DNA from: Cutibacterium granulosum
GTDB lineage: Bacteria > Actinomycetota > Actinomycetes > Propionibacteriales > Propionibacteriaceae
Reading direction: 5' to 3'
Assembly (NCBI RefSeq): GCF_900186975.1
Contig: NZ_LT906441.1
Location: forward strand, 868,001 to 932,000
DNA: 64,000 bases
Part shown: one piece after another, positions 57,815-64,000 of the stretch
Layout: every line of letters starts with the position of its first letter
Numbering within the stretch: the first letter of the stretch is position 1
The notes under the pieces: generated by a model
Databases searched by the model: none
What the model saw: the letters and a program-made list of their open reading frames with translations, nothing else
What the model was told of the DNA's origin: nothing
Made by a program: the position numbers and the translations under genes

Positions 57815-58708
57815 ATGAATGGCAGCCCCGGCGATGAGATCGCGGCGATGGCAGCCGTGGCCAATCGCGCCTATCATCGTCAGGTGATCTCCCACGACCT
57901 GCATGCTCTGGGCTTCGACGCCCCCGGTCTCGATTTCCTCGTCAACTCCGCTGCGCAGGCTGGCGCTGTCGGTGTGGAGGACGTCGGTGGTTTCGATCTG
58001 TTGGCCGCCTACACCGATCCGTCGGGGGCACGTCTCGCCATGCTCAGCCGGGATGGTGAGATGGACACGATGGCCTCCCTCGTCGCCCCAACGACCCACG
58101 CTGCCGAGGTGCGGCGCTACCGTCCTACGGTGGCCCTGGTGGAGCTCGTGGAGGGCGGTTCGCCGCTGTCGCAATTAGCGGTGAGCGGTGCCTCCGGCGG
58201 GGTACACGGCAAGCGGGTCGCACGGTTCCTGGCCAATGCCGACGATCCCGTCGAGTACCCACTGTGTGCCGAGCCCGGCGACGACACCTCGGCATTCGTC
58301 CAGCACCTGCGCGTCGGGGCCGTCGCCAACGGATTCATCCGGGTCCACGACTCCGAGGAGGCCTATGGAGCCTCCGAGGAGGGCGGTTTCGGTCCTCGCA
58401 GCGACATCCAGTTCTCCGCCGGACACCTCATCAGCCCGTGGCTCATGGAGTTGGAGGCGGGTCGGGCGAGCCGCGCCGAGGTGAGTGCGGTCGCAGAAAT
58501 GACGATGGTCGTTGATCAGTGCGAGAAGCGCACCAACGAACTCACCGGGGAACAGTGGTGGCGATGTATGGGCAAGGTTGGATTCCCCCTCACCCTGGCC
58601 CTGCCAGCCGGGCTGCCGACCGATCCACATCCGGGCTCGGTGCTCTCGGGCCAGGTCGTCCCAGTGATCTCGTCGGGTACCTGGGAGGGCGACGCCCTCT
58701 GGAGCTGA
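57815..58708 (+). CDS. hypothetical protein, no family recognised
   Basis: A 297-residue soluble protein without signal peptide or membrane segment. Its codon use has the strong GC third-position bias of the surrounding genes, which supports it as real. It has an acidic middle part and a conserved-looking C-terminus ending GTWEGDALWS. I see no catalytic motif. The start could be the ATG at 57815 or the ATG at 57848; neither has a Shine-Dalgarno site. It stands alone between two repeat-rich gaps. Confidence 0.65.
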   Translation: MNGSPGDEIAAMAAVANRAYHRQVISHDLHALGFDAPGLDFLVNSAAQAGAVGVEDVGGFDLLAAYTDPSGARLAMLSRDGEMDTMASLVAPTTHAAEVRRYRPTVALVELVEGGSPLSQLAVSGASGGVHGKRVARFLANADDPVEYPLCAEPGDDTSAFVQHLRVGAVANGFIRVHDSEEAYGASEEGGFGPRSDIQFSAGHLISPWLMELEAGRASRAEVSAVAEMTMVVDQCEKRTNELTGEQWWRCMGKVGFPLTLALPAGLPTDPHPGSVLSGQVVPVISSGTWEGDALWS

Positions 58709-58996
58709 ACTGCCCCCCTGCTCGGCCTGTGCCCATTCGTTCGTGGCACACCTGCTTTGCCTGTGGCGCCCCGCTTCCCCGTGGGTTTCCCGAGGCGTAG
58801 GGTGCCGCCCCTGTTTTCCTTGGTCCCGAGCTCTGCGCCCAGCCCTTCCCTCGCTGCCTCCTGCCCCATGCATCCGGTTCTCCCGTGGTGTCCTCATTTC
58901 TCCTAGGGTTACTCCCCGGCTGTGTCCGGTCTCGTTGTCGTCCACTTCAGCTCTAGGGGTGGAGGGAGTGGGCGCAAGACCGCAGCTCACACTTTT

Positions 58997-59029
58997 TCAC
59001 TCACACTGCAAGTTTCGCAGTGTGAGTGA
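58997..59029. repeat. perfect inverted repeat
   Basis: TCACTCACACTGC (58997-59009) and its exact complement GCAGTGTGAGTGA (59017-59029) flank the 7-base loop AAGTTTC. On the plus strand the T-run precedes the stem and none follows, so a normal terminator for the upstream gene is not obvious. It may be a recombination or protein-binding site. Confidence 0.6.
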
Positions 59030-59056
59030 GAGTACGCGCGGGCCCGGGTGAGGTGT

Positions 59057-59169
59057 GATCCGGTCTGCCGAGCGAGTCTTGGCCCAGCGATCCTGTGGCA
59101 GATGTGTTGGGGATCGTGGGGTTTGCCACCTGACGTGGCACGAGGTGCCCTGCCGAACCGAAATACCAC
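59057..59169 (+). repeat. 113-bp direct repeat, left copy, flanking the AlbA_2 gene
   Basis: It aligns with 61482-61594 at about three quarters identity, with a 25-bp core TGGCAGATGTGTTGGGGATC... nearly unchanged. Inside, GTGGCAGA pairs with TTTGCCAC and TGCCAC pairs with GTGGCA around a 5-base loop; the right copy keeps both pairings. Confidence 0.75.
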
Positions 59170-59289
59170 ACTGAACCAGCCGTCTGCTGGCATGTTGTCC
59201 CAACATGGCAGCCAGTTGTCGCGCCAATCGTGGGGGACTTCAGATCCAGCGAAAATGTGTGCGCACTCCTCGCCGCAGAGCTTGCTCAT

Positions 59290-59315
59290 AACTTTTCAGT
59301 CATAAAGTTGTACTC
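59290..59315 (+). repeat. 26-bp motif, left copy, with internal inverted repeat
   Basis: AACTTT-N8-AAAGTT is followed by GTACTC. The element recurs at 61394-61419 (23 of 26 identical) and 61255-61280 (17 of 26). Half copies occur at 61148-61159 and 61356-61367. Confidence 0.65.
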
Positions 59316-59340
59316 AATGTCTGGACTGGATGCCTGATTA

Positions 59341-59361
59341 AAAGTTTCTGGGCACAAACTT
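59341..59361. promoter_or_regulatory. AAAGTTT/AAACTT inverted repeat upstream of the AlbA_2 gene
   Basis: AAAGTTT (59341-59347) and AAACTT (59356-59361) are separated by eight bases and echo the half-site of the 26-bp motif. It lies 24-44 bases before the ATG at 59385. A TAGACT box at 59373-59378 could be the -10 of a leaderless mRNA. Autoregulation by the encoded protein is possible. Confidence 0.4.
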
Positions 59362-59384
59362 GTAGCTGGAAGTAGACTGCTCAC

Positions 59385-61148
59385 ATGGGAACAACTTTCG
59401 GGCCAGACCCGATTGCAGTTGAGATCGACACTGCGCTGGAGCACTTGGACGCAGGGCACCGGGTCCCGGAATGCAAGTATCTTGACTTCAAGGAGGACTC
59501 CAGCCGACGAGGCAAGCACGGTGAGCTGCTACTGGGTCGACGTGAGGATGAACGAGCCGCTGAGCAGCTTGCCGGTGAAGCCGCGTGCATGGCCAACACC
59601 CCTGGGGGTGGTGCTCTGATCGTCGGAGTCAATGACAAGGATGATGGACCATTGCTCATCGGTACATCCTTGGATACCGAATGGTTGCGGAGGAAGATCT
59701 ATGAGCACACTTCTCGCGCGTTGACCGTTGACGTCCGAGAAGTCCACGTTCACGATGCCAGGTTGTTGATCGTCAGATCACCCACCGCGCTGGAACCGAT
59801 CAAGGTCAAGGGAAAGATCCGCTGGCGGATTGGTGATCATTGCGAGGAGATCGACGCAACGTCATGGCACCACCGCCATCAGTACTCCATCCGCTACGAC
59901 TGGTCGGCGCAGTTCTCAAACGTGAGCCTGGAGGAAGTGCGACCTGCTGCCCTTGACGCAGCACGCGCCTTCCTTCAAGCCAGCACCGACGAGGCGGCGG
60001 TGGAATTGGCCAACTGTACGAGTCGTGAGTTGCTGTCCCGGTTGAACGCCATTGATGGTGATGGCAAGCTCACCAATGCTGCTGCTCTGGTCTTTGTGGG
60101 GCGTCCCGAGCCATGCCTCGACTACATACGTCGCGACATGCCCGGTCAGGACAGCGGTGACCGAGTACGTATTGGTGGGGTATCACTGCTTGAGCAGCTC
60201 CAACGGACGTTCGCCGTCGCGCGGGCGTACAACCCTTTGTCGCATGTGTCTTCAGGACTTGTCGAGGGGCAGGTCCGCCAGCTGCCGGAACGTGCCATTC
60301 GTGAGGCCATCGTCAATGGGTTGGCTCATCGTGAATGGGGGCTGTCCGATGCAACGCTCATCGAGCACGAAGGAGCCGTCTTGCGAGTTACCAGCCCCGG
60401 AGGATTCTTCGGAGGTGTGACGGCTGAGAACATCATCACCCACCCATCGACGTCCAGGAACGTTGCTCTCACTGAGCTCTTGGCATCACTTCGAATTGCA
60501 GAACGTGAAGGTATCGGAGTTGACCGTATGGTTGGTGATTTGCTTCGCCGGGGGCTTCGCATGCCGACCATTCGGGAAATTGACGGTCCCTATGTGGTGA
60601 CGACGTTTTCCGGTGTCGGTCCTGACGTGGCATGGACATCGTGGCTGACTGGTATGGATGTTCCCGAGCTCATGCAAAACCTCCGCACTTTGATGGTTAT
60701 GCGTTTCCTCACAGATCATCTCTGGATCGACGAGGACATTCTTGCTCCCTACCTGCAAGTCCCCGTCGAGGAAGTTCACGAAACCCTTGAGCTCCTACGG
60801 CAGACGGAGTGTGATGGCGAACCCTTGCTGAAGCCCATCCGCGGCGTTCCCGACGAAGCCCTCCCCGCGTTTACCCTTTCCAAGAGAGCAAACAAGCAGC
60901 TGGACATGGAATATGCGAATCGCGGTTTGAAGCGTTCAGTGCCCAGTAGAGCAGTGACGGCTCGTCAATATGCCCGGCATCGAGGGCGTATTAGTACGAC
61001 AGAATTGGGCGCCATCCTGGGGGTGAGGGCTTCCAACGTCGGACAGGTCCTCAAGGACCTCATGGCTGATGGAGTACTGCAGCCTTCGTCAGAGGCGATG
61101 GCAGGTCGCGGATTTCACTATCTGTGGAAAGGTGACGAGGCATCCTGA
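59385..61148 (+). CDS. AlbA_2/Schlafen-domain ATP-binding protein with C-terminal winged helix
   Basis: A 587-residue protein. The N-terminal third (about 25-165) is an AlbA_2 (Schlafen-like) domain, with YLDFKEDSS and ANTPGGGALIVGVND. It is followed by the ATP-binding-like domain of COG2865 proteins (about 270-420, with EAIVNGLAHREW and SPGGFFGG). The C-terminus has a predicted winged helix-turn-helix (about 520-580, TTELGAILGVRASNVGQVLKDL). Such proteins are variously annotated as transcriptional regulators and are frequent in variable and defence-related regions. The codon use is less GC-biased than that of the neighbours. It is flanked by the 113-bp repeats and the 26-bp motifs, which suggests acquisition as a unit. 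Confidence 0.8.
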   Translation: MGTTFGPDPIAVEIDTALEHLDAGHRVPECKYLDFKEDSSRRGKHGELLLGRREDERAAEQLAGEAACMANTPGGGALIVGVNDKDDGPLLIGTSLDTEWLRRKIYEHTSRALTVDVREVHVHDARLLIVRSPTALEPIKVKGKIRWRIGDHCEEIDATSWHHRHQYSIRYDWSAQFSNVSLEEVRPAALDAARAFLQASTDEAAVELANCTSRELLSRLNAIDGDGKLTNAAALVFVGRPEPCLDYIRRDMPGQDSGDRVRIGGVSLLEQLQRTFAVARAYNPLSHVSSGLVEGQVRQLPERAIREAIVNGLAHREWGLSDATLIEHEGAVLRVTSPGGFFGGVTAENIITHPSTSRNVALTELLASLRIAEREGIGVDRMVGDLLRRGLRMPTIREIDGPYVVTTFSGVGPDVAWTSWLTGMDVPELMQNLRTLMVMRFLTDHLWIDEDILAPYLQVPVEEVHETLELLRQTECDGEPLLKPIRGVPDEALPAFTLSKRANKQLDMEYANRGLKRSVPSRAVTARQYARHRGRISTTELGAILGVRASNVGQVLKDLMADGVLQPSSEAMAGRGFHYLWKGDEAS

Positions 61149-61254
61149 CTTTTTCAGTCCTTGTGATCCATCTCGTCAAGCTCCTGGTCAGGCAGAGCGT
61201 GTTCCGATACACCGGAAAGCTGAGTGCACTTCCCCTTTCGGGACGGTAGAGCAC

Positions 61255-61280
61255 AACTTTTTGACCGAAAGATTGTACTT
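61255..61280 (+). repeat. 26-bp motif, middle copy
   Basis: GCACAACTTT and AAGATTGTAC form an extended imperfect inverted repeat with an 8-base spacer (61251-61278). It matches the left copy at 59290 in 17 of 26 positions, mainly in the two outer blocks. Confidence 0.5.
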
Positions 61281-61393
61281 GCACCCTCGGACTGGGTGTC
61301 TGAGTGCAGTCTTCGAGGCTGCTCCCTGTGGTTCTGGCTACTGAACCAGTCGAGAAAAATTGTACTTACCCTCACGCTTGTGCTGGTAGGAAG

Positions 61394-61419
61394 AATTTTT
61401 CAGCCACAAAGTTGTACTC
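61394..61419 (+). repeat. 26-bp motif, right copy
   Basis: This copy is 23 of 26 identical to the left copy at 59290-59315 and has the same orientation. A further partial copy, AGCACAACTTTTCGCAG, follows at 61441. Confidence 0.65.
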
Positions 61420-61481
61420 CAGGTATGAAGCGGCGCCGGGAGCACAACTTTTCGCAGTTGGGGAGCTCTGCGCGGTGTGGA

Positions 61482-61594
61482 GATCCAGTCTGTGGCGAGG
61501 TTGTGGCCCGTTCGTCTCCGTGGCAGATGTGTTGGGGATCGTGGTGTCTGCCACGTGGTGTGGCACGGGGTGTCTTGTCGAACCGAATTGCCAC
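61482..61594 (+). repeat. 113-bp direct repeat, right copy, flanking the AlbA_2 gene
   Basis: Same orientation as 59057-59169. Internal pairings GTGGCAGA/TCTGCCAC and TGCCAC/GTGGCA are kept or improved by compensating differences, so the element may be a structured RNA or the end of a mobile unit. Confidence 0.75.
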
Positions 61595-61757
61595 GGGGGT
61601 GCGAGGTACCGCCCCCCAGCGCACCCTTCAGACTCACGAGCCGGGGCGTCCCACGTGCCCGACGCGCCTGCGACAAGGGGTTGGCGGGCGGCTACGGCAG
61701 GGGGCTGGTGGCCGGCGCGTCGCGATTTGCGTGTCACAGGTGCTAACGTGCGTCACG

Positions 61758-61908
61758 TGCATGGTGCGGCCCCGATGAGGTCGCGGTGAACCCGGTGGGA
61801 ATCCGGGACTGTTGCGCAGCGGTGACGGTGACGACGTCGGCAAGACCACTGGGAGTGATCCTGGGAAGGGCCGACCGAGGGTGATCCGAAGTCCGAAGAC
61901 CCCATGCA
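61758..61908 (+). ncRNA. cobalamin riboswitch controlling the BtuCDF-type importer
   Basis: The core GGTGGGAATCCGGGACTG, the following GCGCAGCGGTGACGG and the terminal AGTCCGAAGACC are characteristic of cobalamin riboswitches. The P1 stem closes perfectly: TGCATGG (61758-61764) with CCATGCA (61902-61908). A TAACGT box at 61744-61749 would begin transcription right at P1. The permease start is 56 bases downstream. Confidence 0.9.
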
Positions 61909-61963
61909 TGACTTGTGTCGTTCGGGCCTCGCATCAAGGTCCTCGCACCCAGAAGGAACAGCT

Positions 61964-63028
61964 ATGCCTTCCTCGAGACGGTCGGTCGAGCGGGACCGCC
62001 GGTTGCCAGTGGCGCCCCTGGTGATCATCCTCGTCGTGCTCATCGTCGTCAGCGCCGTCTTCTCGCTGACCATCGGTTCGGAACCATTGCCGATGCGTGG
62101 CGTTCTTGACACGGTTGGTGCCAGGATCACCGGCGAGCCGGGCCCTGACTCGACGATCGATCTCATCGTCTGGGACCTGCGTGCCCCCAGGGCACTGCTG
62201 GCGATCATCGTCGGAGCTGGACTCGCCCTGGCCGGAAGCGGTATGCAGACCCTGGTGCGCAACCCGCTGGCCGACCCCTACCTGCTGGGTGTCTCGGCCG
62301 GTGCGAGTGTGGGGGCCACCGCGGTCATCGCCCTGGGGATGTTCGCTTCCTGGGGTCCTCACCGACTCACCCTCGGGGCCTTGGTGGGGGCATTGGGCGC
62401 CGCCGGTCTGGTGTACCTCATCTCCATGGCCCAGGGCGGCATGACGCCGCTGCGGCTGGTGCTCTCGGGCGTCGTGCTCTCTGCGGCATTCTCGGCACTG
62501 GCGAGTTTCCTCGTCTTTCGCAGCTCGGATCCGCGTGCGGCGCAGTCGGTGTTGTACTGGATGCTGGGATCGGTGGCCGGTGCCACCTGGGACAGCTTGT
62601 GGATGGCTGCCATCGTCACCGCTCTGTCCGCCGTGCTCATGATCGCGTTCTCGGGTTGGCTCGACGCCCTGGCTGCTGGCACCGACGTCGCTCGATCCCT
62701 CGGCATCCCCGATACCAGGGTGCGCAAGGCGTTGTTCGTCGGCAACTCGGTACTCGTCGGGGTGCTCGTGGCGGTCTCCGGCGGCATCGGATTCGTCGGG
62801 CTCGTCATTCCGCACATGTCCCGGCTGCTCGTGGGAGCCAGTCACCGGTCGATGGTGCCCGTCGCCGCCGCCATCGGCAGCCTCTTCCTGCTGTGGGTGG
62901 ACGTCGGCGCCCGCGTCATCGCGGCACCACAGGAGGTGCCGCTCGGCGTCGTCACCGGGTTCATCGGCGCTCCCATCTTTCTGTACCTCATGGGGCGCAG
63001 CCAGTACCGATTCTCGAGTGAGTCATGA
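61964..63028 (+). CDS. btuC: FecCD/BtuC-family ABC importer permease, probable corrinoid permease
   Basis: A 354-residue permease of the iron-siderophore/vitamin B12 class with about ten membrane segments. Typical sequences are DLRAPRALLAIIVGAGLALAG, RNPLADPYLLGVSAGAS and GGIGFVGLVIPHMSR. The ATG at 61964 has AAGGAA six bases upstream. The upstream cobalamin riboswitch points to a corrinoid rather than a siderophore as substrate. It overlaps the ATPase gene by ATGA. Confidence 0.88.
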   Translation: MPSSRRSVERDRRLPVAPLVIILVVLIVVSAVFSLTIGSEPLPMRGVLDTVGARITGEPGPDSTIDLIVWDLRAPRALLAIIVGAGLALAGSGMQTLVRNPLADPYLLGVSAGASVGATAVIALGMFASWGPHRLTLGALVGALGAAGLVYLISMAQGGMTPLRLVLSGVVLSAAFSALASFLVFRSSDPRAAQSVLYWMLGSVAGATWDSLWMAAIVTALSAVLMIAFSGWLDALAAGTDVARSLGIPDTRVRKALFVGNSVLVGVLVAVSGGIGFVGLVIPHMSRLLVGASHRSMVPVAAAIGSLFLLWVDVGARVIAAPQEVPLGVVTGFIGAPIFLYLMGRSQYRFSSES

Positions 63029-63816
63029 CACGTCTCGAAGTTCGCAATGTCCAGTGCCGCATCAACGATCGCATCGTCGTCGACGACGTCAGTTTCATCG
63101 CCGAGCCGGGGAAGCTCACCGCCATCGTCGGCGTCAACGGAGTCGGCAAGTCGACTCTGCTGCGATCCATCGCCGGGGTGCGCCAGTTCAATTCCGGCGA
63201 CGTCCTGCTCAACGGCACCTCCGTCACCGACTACACCCCCATGCAACGTGCCCGGCTCATGGCCTTCGTCGGGCAGGAGGAGTCGCCATCGCCTGACCTC
63301 CTGCTGGGTGAGATGGTCGCGCTGGGACGTACCCCGCACCGCAAGCCGTGGCAGGTGGGGCAGCGTTCCGAGCGGCGGATCATCCGGGACTCCCTGGCCT
63401 TGGTGGGACTGGACCACCTCATCGATCGTCGTTGTGACCACCTGTCGGGCGGTGAGCGGCGCCGCGCCGTCATCGCCCGTGGCCTGGCCCAGGGCGCCGA
63501 CCTCATCATGTTGGACGAGCCGACCAATCACCTCGACGTGCTTCACCAACTCATGCTGCTGGACACGCTGCGCGCCAGCGGTCGGACGGTGGTCGCCACC
63601 ATCCACGACCTCGGCATGGCTGCTTCGCATTTCGACCACGTGGTCGTCCTGGCCGACGGCGGAGTGCTCTCCGCAGGTCCGGCTCGTGAGGCGCTCAGCC
63701 CATCGAACGTCGCGACGGCATTCCACGTCGTCGCACACCATGTCACCACTCCCGACGGCAGCCAGGAACTCGTGTGCACCGCACCGCTGCCCAATCCCAA
63801 CCGAGAGGAAAACTGA
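63025..63816 (+). CDS. btuD: ABC importer ATP-binding protein, probable corrinoid importer
   Basis: A 263-residue FecE/BtuD-type ATPase with Walker A GVNGVGKS, signature LSGGERRR, Walker B LIMLDEPTNHLD and the switch histidine in TIHDLGMA. It is coupled to the permease by a four-base overlap, and the binding-protein gene follows after one base. Confidence 0.9.
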   Translation: MTRLEVRNVQCRINDRIVVDDVSFIAEPGKLTAIVGVNGVGKSTLLRSIAGVRQFNSGDVLLNGTSVTDYTPMQRARLMAFVGQEESPSPDLLLGEMVALGRTPHRKPWQVGQRSERRIIRDSLALVGLDHLIDRRCDHLSGGERRRAVIARGLAQGADLIMLDEPTNHLDVLHQLMLLDTLRASGRTVVATIHDLGMAASHFDHVVVLADGGVLSAGPAREALSPSNVATAFHVVAHHVTTPDGSQELVCTAPLPNPNREEN

Positions 63817-63817
63817 A

Positions 63818-64000
63818 ATGTCCACCAAACTCCTACCTGTCGTCCTGGCCTCCTGCCTGGCTGTGGGACTCACCGCCTGTGGCGGTGGATCAGCCTCCAA
63901 GAGCGGCGAGTCCGCCAAGGACTTCAACGAAGTCACCGTGACCAACTGTGGCAAGAAGGTCACCTACCCCAAGAAGGCCGAGCGACTCTACGTCAATGAC
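63818..64000 (+). CDS. substrate-binding lipoprotein of the corrinoid importer (cut by window end)
   Basis: Only the first 61 codons are present. The signal peptide ends in a lipobox LTAC with the lipidated cysteine at about residue 21. The mature part begins with Gly/Ser, then VTVTNCGKKVTYPKKAERLYV, the usual start of a type III (FepB/BtuF-like) binding domain. It directly follows the ATPase gene. The ribosome site GAGAGGAAAA overlaps the end of the ATPase gene. Confidence 0.8.
   Translation, partial: MSTKLLPVVLASCLAVGLTACGGGSASKSGESAKDFNEVTVTNCGKKVTYPKKAERLYVND

Larger units (their letters stand above)
58709..59384. other. gap of 676 bp with hairpin, direct-repeat copy and motif copies
   Basis: No gene is supported. 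The gap holds a 13-bp-stem inverted repeat (58997-59029), the first copy of a 113-bp direct repeat (59057-59169) and, near the right end, a 26-bp motif plus an inverted repeat upstream of the AlbA_2 gene. The first 250 bases show nothing. Confidence 0.55.
61149..61963. other. gap of 815 bp: motif copies, direct repeat, promoter and riboswitch
   Basis: No protein gene is supported. From left to right it holds copies of the 26-bp motif, the right copy of the 113-bp repeat, a -10-like TAACGT (61744-61749) and the cobalamin riboswitch of the importer operon. The stretch 61149-61440 is AT-richer than its surroundings. Confidence 0.6.

Noticed and set aside
59385-61148. Transposase or integrase explaining the flanking direct repeats
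   Set aside because: The protein has AlbA_2 and winged-helix features but no DDE, tyrosine or serine recombinase motif; no mobility gene is seen in the window.

Overview
The window is a high-GC actinobacterial chromosome segment, most likely from the Propionibacteriaceae (Cutibacterium/Propionibacterium type). This rests on the triple-fused cbiEGH corrin gene, the cbiX-siroheme-synthase fusion, the monomeric isocitrate dehydrogenase, the folD-DUF3017 pair and many four-base ATGA/GTGA gene overlaps. The species cannot be fixed from the sequence alone. I see no rRNA, tRNA, CRISPR array or transposase.

Left end (1-17153): a divergent export cassette with lower GC than the rest. On the minus strand lie a coiled-coil exported protein, a membrane-anchored periplasmic-binding-like protein, an FHA-FtsK/SpoIIIE ATPase of the EssC/EccC type, and a membrane Ser/Thr kinase that runs off the window. 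On the plus strand lie a WXG100 protein, a 1850-residue RHS/YD-repeat polymorphic toxin, and an overlapping membrane protein that is probably its immunity factor. Together they look like a type VII secretion system that combines a Firmicutes-like ATPase architecture with an active kinase. This is the most unusual part of the window.

Middle (17196-48648): mostly core metabolism. It includes guaB1 (GMP reductase-like), folD and a DUF3017 gene, a pduP-like CoA-acylating aldehyde dehydrogenase, mdh, purU, icd and a CNNM/CorC-like CBS protein. These are followed by a nucleoside uptake operon (BMP lipoprotein, double ATPase, two permeases, cytidine deaminase), a MsmK/UgpC-type ATPase, sdaA, a DUF488 gene, a DedA-like protein and a macrodomain hydrolase behind a perfect palindrome. 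An ABC-2 exporter, a DesK/NarL-type two-component system, a large YncE/phosphoesterase fusion, a small membrane protein and a histidine phosphatase complete the stretch. Hairpins that can serve as terminators separate most units.

Cobalamin region (48727-57220): cobD and cobQ come first. A cobalamin riboswitch then controls cbiL-cbiF-cbiEGH-cbiX/sirC, which make up the early anaerobic corrin pathway. Downstream is a decayed, repeat-rich stretch with a diverged second copy of the end of the cbiX/sirC gene, then an unrecognised 297-residue protein.

Right end (58709-64000): an AlbA_2/Schlafen-type regulator lies between two 113-bp direct repeats with conserved internal inverted repeats. Copies of a 26-bp motif lie inside the same interval. 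A second cobalamin riboswitch follows and precedes a BtuCDF-type importer whose binding-protein gene is cut by the window edge. The organism therefore appears both to make corrinoids and to import them.
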